Source: SIG603 sp044432645
Lineage (GTDB): Bacteria > Bacillota > Clostridia > Oscillospirales > Acutalibacteraceae
Reading direction: 5' to 3'
NCBI GenBank assembly: GCA_044432645.1
Contig: JAWXUM010000003.1
Location: forward strand, 62,001-126,000
Length of the DNA: 64,000 bases
Shown: positions 25,668-34,845 of the stretch, in pieces
Layout of the letters: the number at the start of each line of letters is the position of its first letter
Numbering within the stretch: the first letter of the stretch is position 1
The notes under the pieces: generated by a model
What the model was told of the DNA's origin: nothing
Seen by the model: only the letters and a program-made list of their open reading frames with translations
The model's database searches: none
Translations under genes and position numbers: made by a program

Positions 25668-26978
25668 TTAATCTTTCCCTTTGCTTATTTTTATTTCTAA
25701 AATATTTTTAGTATCCTTAGTTACTTTATAATTTTCGCTAACTCCAAATCCTTCAATATACACAATGTTTTCACCGTCACGAATTATTATTAATTCGTTT
25801 CTTATATTTGTTGGAATTTTAGCTTCATTAAATAATTTTTTTAAACTCTTACTGATACCACGGTTAGCTTGAACAAATCTTTCCCCATCTTTTCTAGGCG
25901 AAACAGATAATTCACATAATATTTTATCACAATCTACAAGATTTTTAAATAACAAATTGTTAATTTTTACATAAATTTCATCTTTTTTTTCTATATATAC
26001 AATTTTATCACCGTATTTTAAAGGCTTTTCTATATAAATATAGTTTTTCAAGAAGTTTTTTTCTTTTTTTATAAATAAAATATTCTGACTAATTACAATC
26101 TCTTTATTACTTGGCAAAACTACTGCACCACTATTTTGCCTTATCATTAAAGCTATTTGATTTATATGTTTACTTTCGGCAGTATATATATTTTCGCCTT
26201 TTAAAAAAGTATATATAACTTGTTTTAGCATATAATCGCTTAGTTTGTTAAGTTCTTTTGTGTTAAGACCAAATTCTGATTTAACTAAATTCAAAATTTT
26301 GATTGACTTTTGAGAAATAAACCCATAATTATCTTGAAAATTTTGAGAACTTCTGTTTATGTTAGACACTGCGTTTTCGTTAATTTCTTTAAAAACTGGC
26401 AGTATTAAATTTCTGATTTTATTACGACTATAATCGTTTTCTAAATTAGTGCTATCTACAATATAATCCAAATTTTCAGTTTTACAATAATTTTCAATCT
26501 CATTTCTAGTCATATGCAAAACAGGGCGTACAATATTACCCCTGATAACTGGAATACCACACATTCCTTTAATGCCAGTACCTCTAATTAAATTAAAAAT
26601 CACAGTTTCTGCATTGTCGTCAGCGTTGTGTGCAGTGGCAACAACACAATTTTCGGTAGTAAATTTATTAAATGCGTCATACCTAACTTTTCTTCCACAT
26701 TCTTCACTGCTTCGGCCCGTTTCTTTACAAAGTTTAGGAATGTCTGCATGTATGATTTCAAATCTAATATTAAACTTTTTACAAAACTCTAGCACAAAAT
26801 TTTCATCTCTTAAAGCTTCGTCGCCTCTAATACCGTGATTAACATGCACACAAATTAGTTTAGAAACACCAAATTGTTTAAATAGAATATGGGTGAGAGC
26901 AATTGAATCTGCCCCACCCGAAATTCCGACTATTATTTTGTCGGCTTGTTTTAGTTTTAGAAAAACATCGTTATTCAT
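25668..26978 (-). CDS. tilS: tRNA(Ile)-lysidine synthase TilS
   Basis: Modifies the wobble C of tRNA-Ile(CAU) to lysidine, an essential step. The PP-loop signature GISGGADSIALTHIL is near the N terminus; VHVNHGIRG and TAHNADDNAETV are also typical, with substrate-binding and C-terminal TilS domains after ~residue 230. I choose the ATG at 26978 (436 residues): the AGGAG site is 10 nt upstream, but only 1 nt from the alternative ATG at 26987. It overlaps the end of dnaB by 8 nt. Confidence 0.95.
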   Translation of the reverse strand: MNNDVFLKLKQADKIIVGISGGADSIALTHILFKQFGVSKLICVHVNHGIRGDEALRDENFVLEFCKKFNIRFEIIHADIPKLCKETGRSSEECGRKVRYDAFNKFTTENCVVATAHNADDNAETVIFNLIRGTGIKGMCGIPVIRGNIVRPVLHMTRNEIENYCKTENLDYIVDSTNLENDYSRNKIRNLILPVFKEINENAVSNINRSSQNFQDNYGFISQKSIKILNLVKSEFGLNTKELNKLSDYMLKQVIYTFLKGENIYTAESKHINQIALMIRQNSGAVVLPSNKEIVISQNILFIKKEKNFLKNYIYIEKPLKYGDKIVYIEKKDEIYVKINNLLFKNLVDCDKILCELSVSPRKDGERFVQANRGISKSLKKLFNEAKIPTNIRNELIIIRDGENIVYIEGFGVSENYKVTKDTKNILEIKISKGKD

Positions 26979-28341
26979 GTTTAACATACTCCTGTGAAGT
27001 AAACCTTGTAAACTCGCCTTGCCAATGCAAGTCTACAGATTTAGACTCACCATGACGATTTTTGGCTATAATACATTCACTTTTGTTCTGATTCGTTTCT
27101 TCCCCTGCTCCGTCAGCACCAGGATAGTAAGCTTCACGGTACAAAAATAAAACAATGTCAGCATCTTGCTCAATAGAGCCAGAATCTCTTAAGTCGGAAA
27201 GAACTGGTCTATGGTCTGTTCTTTTTTCGCTTGTACGTGCAAGCTGTGACAAAGCGATTACAGGCACGCTTAACTCTTTAGCCATGATTTTTAAATTTCT
27301 TGTAATTTCTGAAATCTCTTGTACACGGTTATCGATTTTTCTAGCACTGTTCATAAGTTGTAAATAGTCGATTATAATTAAGTCAACATTTTGTAGTCTT
27401 CTAGCTTTTGCTTTCATCTCTGGCACGGTAATACCCGAAGTATCGTCGAAATAAAGGTCTGCTTTTGACAGAATATCTCCACCTTCGATAAGCCTACTCC
27501 AGTCACTGTCACTTAATTTACCTGTTCTAAGCTTTGTGCTTTCTACCATTGCTTCGGTTGAAAGCATTCTTGCGCCAAGTTGTTGGTTTGACATTTCAAG
27601 CGAGAAAAAACACACACGTTTTTTACAAGTTACAGCAGCATGTCTTGCTATGTTAAGGGCGAAACTTGTTTTACCCATACCAGGGCGTGCCGCCAAAATG
27701 ATTAAGTCCGAACGGTTAAGACCTGTAATTGTGTTATCAAGTTCTCCAATACCTGTTGGAATACCCCGATACATATCGGCTTCATCTGAATTAAGCACAT
27801 CAAGTTTTTCCCAAGTTTCAGTTAAAACATCGTTAATTCGTGTAAGACCAGACACACTTTTGCCTTGTCTTATATCGAAAATTCTTTGTTCTGCTGAATT
27901 TATAAGATTATTAACCTCGTTGCTTGGGTCTAAAGCGTCGTCTAGAATTTCCCTAGCTGCGATTATTAATCTTCTTAAATTATATTTTTCTTTAATTATA
28001 TTAATGTATATTTCTACATTTTTAATTGATGGAACAGATTGCGCTAATTGTGTAAGATATATCTTACCAGTTTCTAGATTGAACGAATTTGTTTTTTCTA
28101 GAAAATTAAGTACTGTTATAAAATCAACTTGCTGCCCTAAAGTGAAAAGTTCTAGCATTGCTGCATAAATTCTTTTGTTGTTTGTTCCAGCAAAATATTC
28201 ATCCCTTGGTAAAAGCTCAGCAACGGTTGCCAAACTTTGTGGGTCAAACAAAATTATACCAAGGACTGCTTGTTCTGCCTCGTTACTATAAGGCAACGAA
28301 AGTCCAGGGACTGACGTCATTATTTCATCTGAAAAATCCAT
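26971..28341 (-). CDS. dnaB: Replicative DNA helicase DnaB (DnaC of Bacillus)
   Basis: Ring helicase of the replication fork. The N-terminal primase-interacting domain begins LPYSNEAEQAVLGIILFDP; the RecA-like core has Walker A ARPGMGKTS (~215) followed by FALNIARHA, and Walker B LIIIDYLQLM, then SDLRDSGSIEQDADIV and HRGHGE-like RHGESKS near the end. The 456 residues match the family and no intein is present. It lies between rplI and tilS. Confidence 0.97.
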   Translation of the reverse strand: MDFSDEIMTSVPGLSLPYSNEAEQAVLGIILFDPQSLATVAELLPRDEYFAGTNNKRIYAAMLELFTLGQQVDFITVLNFLEKTNSFNLETGKIYLTQLAQSVPSIKNVEIYINIIKEKYNLRRLIIAAREILDDALDPSNEVNNLINSAEQRIFDIRQGKSVSGLTRINDVLTETWEKLDVLNSDEADMYRGIPTGIGELDNTITGLNRSDLIILAARPGMGKTSFALNIARHAAVTCKKRVCFFSLEMSNQQLGARMLSTEAMVESTKLRTGKLSDSDWSRLIEGGDILSKADLYFDDTSGITVPEMKAKARRLQNVDLIIIDYLQLMNSARKIDNRVQEISEITRNLKIMAKELSVPVIALSQLARTSEKRTDHRPVLSDLRDSGSIEQDADIVLFLYREAYYPGADGAGEETNQNKSECIIAKNRHGESKSVDLHWQGEFTRFTSQEYVKHE

Positions 28342-28374
28342 TGACTTTCTCCTTTTTTAAACTTAATATAACAA

Positions 28375-28821
28375 TTATTGCTCAATTACTTGAACAGAAA
28401 CTTTTGCTGTAATGCTTTGATATAGTTTAATTTGGGCTTCATAAGTGCCAAAAGTTTTGATGTCGGAAGTTAAGTGAACTTTTCTTTTGTCTACTTCCAC
28501 TTTAAATTGATGTTTTAAATAATCTGCAACTTCTTTTGATGTAACAGAACCAAATAATTTACCGTTAACACCTGCTTTTGCTGTTATAACGATTTTTTTA
28601 TCTTTTAATATATCTACAATTTTATTTGCGTTTTCTATTTCTGTTTTTATTTTAAATGCTTTTGAATTTTCAGCATTTTTAAGTTCGTTCATAGCCCCTG
28701 CATTTGCCTCTTTGGCTAAGTTTTTAGGGAATAAAAAGTTTCTTGCATAACCGTCAGAAGCGTTTACTAACTCCCCTTTTTTTCCTAAAGCTTTAACATC
28801 TTGTAAAAGTACAACTTTCAT
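28375..28821 (-). CDS. rplI: 50S ribosomal protein L9
   Basis: The protein starts MKVVLLQDVKALGKKGEL and carries DGYARNFLFPKNLA, the L9 signature; 148 residues is normal. I start at 28821, 9 nt after an AGGA site, rather than at the in-frame ATG 18 nt upstream. The gene sits between gdpP and dnaB, the widely conserved Firmicutes order. Confidence 0.96.
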   Translation of the reverse strand: MKVVLLQDVKALGKKGELVNASDGYARNFLFPKNLAKEANAGAMNELKNAENSKAFKIKTEIENANKIVDILKDKKIVITAKAGVNGKLFGSVTSKEVADYLKHQFKVEVDKRKVHLTSDIKTFGTYEAQIKLYQSITAKVSVQVIEQ

Positions 28822-28835
28822 AAATTTAATTCCTT

Positions 28836-30806
28836 TCAAATTTTATCTTCATCTATTTCTAATTTATCGTTTAATATTTCAATTATTGACCTTCTAGCTT
28901 CTCTTAAAGTTACTCCTTTTATTTGAGCACCTGCCATGGTTAAATGTCCACCACCACCAAAGACTTCTAATATAACTTGAACATTTATTTCGCCTAAACT
29001 TCTGCCTGAAATATTTATTATACCATTATTTTCGAACATTACGAACGAAGCTTTAACTCCTTGTATTGAAAGCAGTTCATCGGCAGCTTGAGCAGCTGAA
29101 ACTCTTGTGTTATTAGTAGGTGTTCCGTCAAAAGCAGCTATAGCGCAATTTTTGTAAACTTCTGCACTTGCAACAATGTCTGATTTTTCTTTATAAGTGT
29201 TAATTGAACCAGCAAAGTATTTTTTAACCTGTACAGTGTCGGCACCTCTGCGCCTTAAAAATGCTGCTGCTTCGAATGTTCTAACTCCAGTTTTCAAGAC
29301 AAAATTCTTGGTGTCAAGCATAATACCCGCCAAAATAGACTGTGCTTCAACAGCGTTTATACATGTGCTATCTATATACTGAATAAGTTCTGCTACCATT
29401 TCGCAGGCTGAACTTGCGTAAGGTTCGTGGTAAAACACAACAGAATTTTTAATATGGTCAACCATCATTCTGTGGTGGTCAATTATAACAACAGAGCCAA
29501 CAGATTTAAGCAAGTCAGCAGACTCTACAATTCCTTGAGAATGAGTGTCCACTACTATAACCAATGTTTTTTTAGTGGCATCTTGCATAGCTTCGTTAGG
29601 TGATATGAAAATTTTTGTATCCGGATAAGCTTGCTCTAAAGAATGAACAAGCACCGTTGCTAAACTTTGATTTTCGTTTATAACAATGTATGCATCTTTT
29701 TTTATGCCCTTTACACAGGCAGCCCACATACCTATAGCAGAGCCTACGCTGTCAAGGTCAGAGTATTTGTGACCCATGATATAAACTTTATCGGCTGATT
29801 TGATATAATCGGTTAAAGTTGCTGCTATAACCCTTGTTCTAACCTTATCACGTTTTTCAACGCCTTTAGATAGCCCACCAAAGAATTCGAAAGTTCCACC
29901 TTTTTTCATTATAGCAACTTGGTCGCCACCTCTGCCTAAAGCCATATCTAAAGCTTGTCTTGCCCAGCGTTCGCTTTCAGGAACACTACTTGCTCCTCTA
30001 CCTATACCTATTGAGATTGTAGCGCTTAAATCGTAATCGTTTTTAACTTTTCTAACAGCGTCTAAAACGTCAAATCGTTTTTCTTTAGCCTTATCAATTT
30101 GAACTTCTTCTGCTATTAACAAATATCTACCGTTAGACATTTTTCTAAATAAAGCGCCTAGCGTGTATGCCCAGTTACGGATAGCAGTTTCAACTTCTGA
30201 AATTATTCTAGACTCTTCACCACCTGATGCATCACGAATAATTTCTTCACTATTATCAAAACTAATTAAAGCTATAACTGTTTTTTTCTCAGTATACTCT
30301 TTATGAATTTCTTTGTAGTATGTATCATCTACAAAATAAAGAACATAAGATGCCCCAGTTTTAACAGCGTAAACTGTATAGCTCTTATTTTTTCTTTTAA
30401 TATTAGAGCCATTTTCGCCCATTAATTGTCTTAATGTTTTAGGATAAATATATTTTAAAACATCTTCGCCTAGTACCGATTTTTCGAAATTAAAATCTGT
30501 TTCAAAATTTTTATTTGCCCAAATTATATCGCCATTAAGTCCTGCCACAAGCACTGGTAAGGCAAACTCGTTAAGTGCTTGTTGATTTTCAGCCATTAAA
30601 ACTGTTCTTGCGCTTTTTATCGCAGTTCTTGTGTGTACTTTAAACCTTAAATATATAAAAGCTAAGGAAAGCGTAAAAATTACAGCAATACAAAGTTCTA
30701 TAAGAAATAGCGTTTTGTCATAGCTAAAACTTATAAAAGCCATAATATACATAAATAAAACTAATAAATATGAAAATGGTGATGCCACCCACATTCTTTT
30801 TTTCAT
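28836..30806 (-). CDS. gdpP: Cyclic-di-AMP phosphodiesterase GdpP (YybT)
   Basis: Degrades c-di-AMP, the second messenger for potassium and wall homeostasis. Two membrane segments (~10-55), a PAS-like domain (~80-160), a degenerate GGDEF domain (GRGGDQVAI near residue 300 in place of GGDEF), then DHH-DHHA1 catalytic domains: GHKYSDLDSVGSA, VVDTHSQG, IIDHHRM, and the C-terminal GGGGHLTMAGAQI. The 656-residue length is typical. It is preceded by rnj and followed by rplI. Confidence 0.95.
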   Translation of the reverse strand: MKKRMWVASPFSYLLVLFMYIMAFISFSYDKTLFLIELCIAVIFTLSLAFIYLRFKVHTRTAIKSARTVLMAENQQALNEFALPVLVAGLNGDIIWANKNFETDFNFEKSVLGEDVLKYIYPKTLRQLMGENGSNIKRKNKSYTVYAVKTGASYVLYFVDDTYYKEIHKEYTEKKTVIALISFDNSEEIIRDASGGEESRIISEVETAIRNWAYTLGALFRKMSNGRYLLIAEEVQIDKAKEKRFDVLDAVRKVKNDYDLSATISIGIGRGASSVPESERWARQALDMALGRGGDQVAIMKKGGTFEFFGGLSKGVEKRDKVRTRVIAATLTDYIKSADKVYIMGHKYSDLDSVGSAIGMWAACVKGIKKDAYIVINENQSLATVLVHSLEQAYPDTKIFISPNEAMQDATKKTLVIVVDTHSQGIVESADLLKSVGSVVIIDHHRMMVDHIKNSVVFYHEPYASSACEMVAELIQYIDSTCINAVEAQSILAGIMLDTKNFVLKTGVRTFEAAAFLRRRGADTVQVKKYFAGSINTYKEKSDIVASAEVYKNCAIAAFDGTPTNNTRVSAAQAADELLSIQGVKASFVMFENNGIINISGRSLGEINVQVILEVFGGGGHLTMAGAQIKGVTLREARRSIIEILNDKLEIDEDKI

Positions 30807-30825
30807 TCCTTAGCCCCCTTAATTT

Positions 30826-32898
30826 TTAGATTTCCATAATAATTGGTAAAATCATAGGTTTACGTCTTGTTTTCTCGTATAGGAATTTTCCTAACCCATC
30901 ACGTATTCTAAGTTTAATTGCATTCCACTCATAAACATTTTCATCGCAACAAGCTTGAACAGCGTCGAAAACAATTTTTTTAGCAGTTTCCATAAGTTCT
31001 TCAGACTCACGAACATACACAAAACCTCTTGAAACAACATCTGGCCCAGAAACAAGTTGACCTGAAGAAGAGTCGATAGTGCAAACTGCAATGATAAGAC
31101 CGTCTTCTCCTAAAAGTTTTCTATCTCTTAAAACAATACTTCCAACATCGCCTACGCCTATACCGTCAACCATAACTTCGCCTGCTGGAACATCTGGTGT
31201 TTGTTTAATAAATTCTTTGTTAAGCTCGATACCTTTGCCAACATCACCAATGAAAATATTTTCTTTTGGCATTCCCAAGCTCATGGCAAGCGCTGCGTGT
31301 TTCATTAAATGTTTTTGCTCACCGTGTACAGGTATAAAGTATTTTGGCTTTACTAGGCTATGAATAAGTTTTAGTTCTTCTTGACAAGCATGCCCTGAAA
31401 CGTGAACTTCGTACATAGATTCATACACAACTTCACAACCTCTTTTTAAAAGGTCGTCAACTACTCCACCAACTGTTTTTTCGTTGCCTGGTATTGGTCT
31501 TGCAGAAATTATGATGAAATCATTTTCGCCTACAGAAACTTGTCTATGCTCAGCAGCTGCCATTCTTGAAAGTGCAGCCATAGGCTCGCCTTGGCTACCT
31601 GTAGTAATTAAAACTATTTGGTTTCTTTCGTATCTATTAATTATAGAAAGGTCAATTATCAAACCTTCTGGAACTTTTAAATATCCTAGCTCTGTTGCAA
31701 CTGCTACAACATTTAACATACTTCTGCCTGAAAGTGCAACTTTTCTTTTATATTTTATTGCGCAGTTTATTATTTGTTGAACACGACTTATGTTTGAGGC
31801 AAAAGTTGCAACAACTATACGTTTTTCCTGAGCTCTTGCAAATAACATGTCAAGAGTTTGAGAAACTTTTTGCTCTGTCATTGTGTAGCCAGCACGTTCA
31901 ACGTTAGTAGAGTCTGCCATTAAAGCTAAAACTCCCTGTTTTCCAAGTTCAGCAAACCTTGCTAAGTCAATCATTCCACCTTCGGTAGGTGTGAAATCAA
32001 TTTTAAAGTCGCCTGTGTGAACCAATGTACCGGCAGGTGTGTGAATAGCAAGTCCAACTGCATCTGAAATTGAGTGATTTACGTGAATAAGCTCAACATC
32101 AAAACAGCCTAATTTTATGTGTGAACCAGCTGGTAATGGATTAAGCCTTGCTGAATTGTGCAAGTTATGCTCTTTAAGTTTTACTTTTATAAGACCCATA
32201 GTAAGTGGTGTGCCGTAAACTGGCACATCAATTTTTTTGAGTAAATAAGGTATTGCGCCAATATGGTCTTCGTGACCATGAGTTATAACAACACCTTTGA
32301 TTTTATCAATGTTTTTTTCAATAAAAGTAAAGTCTGGTATAACTATATCAATACCTAACATGTGATCAGCTGGGAAAGCTAAACCACAGTCAACTATAAT
32401 CATTTCGTCTTGACATTCGAAAAGTGTGAAATTCTTGCCTATTTCGTTAAGTCCACCTAAGAAATAAACTTTAAGTGACGGTGCCACTTTAGGCGCTTTA
32501 GGCTTTTTGTTTTTGTTGTATTTATTGTAATATCTTGGTTTGTTGTTGGTTTTATTTGTAGCGACATTTTTTTGTGTGTCTTGGTTTGTGCTAACATTTG
32601 TGCTAATATTTGTGCTAATATTTGTGTTAACATTATTTTCTTTTACAGGTGCTTGAATTTTACCTATATCCATTTTAGGCTTTTGCACAGGTTTGTTTTG
32701 TGGTACAATTTTGGGATTAGTTACTGGCTTTTGCACAGGTTTATTTTGTGGAACAGTGTTTGGATTAGTTTGTGGTTTTTGGGCAGAGATTTTTCCGTAC
32801 GCTCTGTCTAAACCTGAAAAACCACTAAGAGTTTGGTCTTGGTGTTTTGGTGCGCTGTTCCCTATTCTTTGAATTGTATTTACTTTTTTTTCTGACAT
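30826..32898 (-). CDS. rnj: Ribonuclease J with a long low-complexity N-terminal extension
   Basis: Metallo-beta-lactamase/beta-CASP ribonuclease with 5' exonuclease and endonuclease roles in mRNA decay and rRNA processing. The catalytic HGHEDHIGA motif, VHTGDFKID and the beta-CASP and C-terminal domains occupy residues ~142-690. The first ~141 residues are an added Asn/Pro/Lys/Thr-rich tail containing a duplicated 16-residue unit (VPQNKPVQKP) and four NIST-like units, ending in a basic KYNKNKKPKAPK stretch that could bind RNA. The ATG at 32898 has a GGAGG site. Confidence 0.95.
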   Translation of the reverse strand: MSEKKVNTIQRIGNSAPKHQDQTLSGFSGLDRAYGKISAQKPQTNPNTVPQNKPVQKPVTNPKIVPQNKPVQKPKMDIGKIQAPVKENNVNTNISTNISTNVSTNQDTQKNVATNKTNNKPRYYNKYNKNKKPKAPKVAPSLKVYFLGGLNEIGKNFTLFECQDEMIIVDCGLAFPADHMLGIDIVIPDFTFIEKNIDKIKGVVITHGHEDHIGAIPYLLKKIDVPVYGTPLTMGLIKVKLKEHNLHNSARLNPLPAGSHIKLGCFDVELIHVNHSISDAVGLAIHTPAGTLVHTGDFKIDFTPTEGGMIDLARFAELGKQGVLALMADSTNVERAGYTMTEQKVSQTLDMLFARAQEKRIVVATFASNISRVQQIINCAIKYKRKVALSGRSMLNVVAVATELGYLKVPEGLIIDLSIINRYERNQIVLITTGSQGEPMAALSRMAAAEHRQVSVGENDFIIISARPIPGNEKTVGGVVDDLLKRGCEVVYESMYEVHVSGHACQEELKLIHSLVKPKYFIPVHGEQKHLMKHAALAMSLGMPKENIFIGDVGKGIELNKEFIKQTPDVPAGEVMVDGIGVGDVGSIVLRDRKLLGEDGLIIAVCTIDSSSGQLVSGPDVVSRGFVYVRESEELMETAKKIVFDAVQACCDENVYEWNAIKLRIRDGLGKFLYEKTRRKPMILPIIMEI
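32585..32632. repeat. Four tandem 12-bp units within rnj
   Basis: Units at 32585, 32597, 32609 and 32621 (TTTGTGCTAACA, two TTTGTGCTAATA, TTTGTGTTAACA on the plus strand) encode repeats of Asn-Thr-Asn-Ile/Val-Ser type. They keep the reading frame, so copy number could vary without breaking rnj. Confidence 0.8.
32678..32770. repeat. Two 48-bp tandem units within rnj
   Basis: Near-identical 26-nt stretches begin at 32678 and 32726, 48 bp apart, encoding two copies of a 16-residue unit containing VPQNKPVQKP in the N-terminal tail of RNase J. Confidence 0.75.
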
Positions 32899-33062
32899 TA
32901 ATTTTCCTCCGTTAAATTTTAGAAAGACCGTTCAAAATTATCTATAGTTTATGCTTAAAAAAAATATTTATTACAAAAGACACTCGTTGCCTTTTAAAGT
33001 TGTTAAATCATTTAAACTTAGTTACTCTTATCTCTTTTCATTCCGAACAATACATATGTTTA

Positions 33063-33091
33063 ATTTTACCTTTTATTGCGCTTAAAGTCAA
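33063..33091 (-). promoter_or_regulatory. Promoter of the rnj-to-ftsH block
   Basis: On the minus strand, TTGACT (33091-33086), 17-nt spacer, TAAAAT (33068-33063). The predicted leader before the rnj ATG is about 155 nt; I see no known RNA element in it. Confidence 0.65.
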
Positions 33092-33114
33092 GTGATTTTA
33101 AACTATCATTAAAA

Positions 33115-33951
33115 TTAGACTTTTTCTGCGTCTTTTATTGCTTTCATCATTGTGTATGTAAGACTTAATTCATTTTCGTTATCTTGTGGAATATCTTCAC
33201 GGTTTATCCAATTAGCCACTTTTAACTCGTTTGTATCTAAAGTAATACTGTCATCACCGTCTAAATCTGCAAAAAATCCCATTAACAGACTTTGAGAAAA
33301 TCCCCAAGGTTGACTTTTATAATAGCGAATATTTTTCACATTAACGCCAACTTCTTCCATAACTTCACGCTTTACAGTTTCCTCTAAAGTTTCTCCTATT
33401 TCACAAAAACCAGCTATCAACGCATAACGTGAAAAACCTCTAGCATATTTTGTAAGCATCACTTTGTCGCCATTTAAAACACCTACTATAATTACAGGTG
33501 AAATTTTAGGATACACTATATTTTTGCAGTTATCGCAAACCATAGCCCTTTCGGTTTTGCTGTGTTTCATCAAATTACCACAAGAACCACAGAACTTGTT
33601 ACATTCATACCAATTTGAAAGATGATATGCAGTAATTCCTGCAAAAGCTGTCCACTTTGGCATAAAAGTTCTAAAAGTGCCTATAGGATTAAATTGAAAC
33701 TTTTCTGGCAAAGTTATATTTTTTTGATATTTCATCATAAAAATTGATGTTTCGTCAACACTCAATAAATAAATTAGTTCAGCATCCTCAAAATTTTCAC
33801 CGATTAATTTAACTGTAGGAACTTTTAAATTTTCGTTATCATTTACAAATAAAACTTCAGATTTATTAAATAAAAATACTAAATCTTCGTTTTTAGGTTG
33901 TTTTGGTGTGAATTCATTTTTAAGTTGTAACGGTTTTATATCTTGTATCAT
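33115..33951 (-). CDS. nudC: NAD(+)/NADH pyrophosphatase NudC
   Basis: Nudix hydrolase that splits NAD(H) to NMN and AMP and, in other bacteria, removes NAD caps from RNA. A four-Cys zinc ribbon (CGSCG ... CDNC, ~residues 116-141) precedes the Nudix box GFCEIGETLEETVKREVMEEVG, here spanning about residues 176-197, followed by the family string SQPWGFSQSLL (SQPWPFPxS type). The 278 residues are normal. It is transcribed divergently from the GntR operon with its own promoter. Confidence 0.94.
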   Translation of the reverse strand: MIQDIKPLQLKNEFTPKQPKNEDLVFLFNKSEVLFVNDNENLKVPTVKLIGENFEDAELIYLLSVDETSIFMMKYQKNITLPEKFQFNPIGTFRTFMPKWTAFAGITAYHLSNWYECNKFCGSCGNLMKHSKTERAMVCDNCKNIVYPKISPVIIVGVLNGDKVMLTKYARGFSRYALIAGFCEIGETLEETVKREVMEEVGVNVKNIRYYKSQPWGFSQSLLMGFFADLDGDDSITLDTNELKVANWINREDIPQDNENELSLTYTMMKAIKDAEKV

Positions 33952-33985
33952 AATGACCTCTATTTATTACATTTATTTGTTTTTA

Positions 33986-34015
33986 ATTATACCACTATAT
34001 CTTATTTTTTGTCTA
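33986..34015 (-). promoter_or_regulatory. Promoter of nudC
   Basis: On the minus strand, TAGACA (34015-34010), 18-nt spacer, TATAAT (33991-33986) preceded by TGG (extended -10). Confidence 0.6.
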
Positions 34016-34073
34016 GTAAAATTTAACAATAAAGCTCATAAAACTTTGTTAGATATTATTGGGTGCTATTGTA

Positions 34074-34102
34074 TTGACACAGCAAAAATATAGTGTTAAA
34101 AT
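34074..34102 (+). promoter_or_regulatory. Near-consensus promoter of the GntR operon
   Basis: TTGACA (34074-34079), 17-nt spacer, TAAAAT (34097-34102); the predicted start near 34109 falls inside the first GAATTC-centred palindrome. Confidence 0.8.
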
Positions 34103-34103
34103 A

Positions 34104-34138
34104 AAAATGAATTCATTTTGTATAGTAATTGAATTCAA
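34104..34138 (+). promoter_or_regulatory. Tandem GAATTC-centred palindromes, likely GntR operator
   Basis: A perfect 16-bp palindrome (34104-34119, AAAATGAATTCATTTT) and a perfect 10-bp palindrome (34129-34138, TTGAATTCAA) are centred 22 bp apart, about two helical turns. The first covers the predicted transcription start. Placement just before a GntR gene suggests autoregulation; this is inference. Confidence 0.55.
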
Positions 34139-34162
34139 AAAATACATTATAAAGAGGTTTAT

Positions 34163-34825
34163 ATGAAAGTCACAAACAATTCCGAATACATATACACTAA
34201 AATCAAAGAATTGATACTTTCGGGTTATTTTAAAGAAAACGAAAAAATTAATCAGGCCTCACTTGCAAAAAAATTTAATGTAAGCCGTACACCTGTTGTA
34301 AAAACTTTATACAGACTAACTTCTGAAGGAATTATTGAAAATATACCAAACAAAGGGTTTTACCTTGTTAAATTCAGTTTAGATGAACTTGTCGACTTGC
34401 TTAAAATTCGCCAAGCTTTTGACAAAGTGCTAGCAGAAAGTTTAATTCAAACTGTAACTGACGAGCAAATTAACCACATGAAAAATATGTTTATTCCTTT
34501 TCAAAATTGCATTTGGGACGAAGTTGTCACTAGTAATTATTGGGACACTGACAAAGAGTTCCATGAATATCTTTTAGAAATTTGCCCTAACAAATGGGTG
34601 AAAAGAATTGATGACAATTTTCACATTTATGGCAAAGTTTATCATGGTGGACTTATTAGAACACCTATCGTAACTTTACCAGAACATCTAAACATAATAA
34701 ATGCTATTGAAGAGAAGAATTTCGAAAAAACAACCTATGAGCTAAGCCAGCATATTCAAGCCTCAATTGATGTTTTAGAAAATACTATAAAAACACTTGA
34801 CGGCTTTGGATATTCAAATAAATAA
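34163..34825 (+). CDS. GntR-family transcriptional regulator (FCD subfamily)
   Basis: The N-terminal winged helix (~1-75) reads QASLAKKFNVSRTPVVKTLYRLTSEGIIENIPNKG in segments typical of GntR; the C-terminal all-helical half (~80-215) is FCD-like, a fold that binds organic or sugar acids, often via metal. The 220-residue length fits. It is the first gene of an operon for an apparent sugar-acid or carbohydrate pathway and probably senses an intermediate. AAAGAGG precedes the ATG. Confidence 0.88.
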   Translation: MKVTNNSEYIYTKIKELILSGYFKENEKINQASLAKKFNVSRTPVVKTLYRLTSEGIIENIPNKGFYLVKFSLDELVDLLKIRQAFDKVLAESLIQTVTDEQINHMKNMFIPFQNCIWDEVVTSNYWDTDKEFHEYLLEICPNKWVKRIDDNFHIYGKVYHGGLIRTPIVTLPEHLNIINAIEEKNFEKTTYELSQHIQASIDVLENTIKTLDGFGYSNK

Positions 34826-34845
34826 ATTAAAGTGAGGACAAAAAA

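Noticed and set aside
30891..33000. Plus-strand open frames across rnj and its N-terminal repeat
   Set aside because: They are shadows of the RNase J coding strand, with Thr/Ile/Ser-rich low-complexity content and no start signals.
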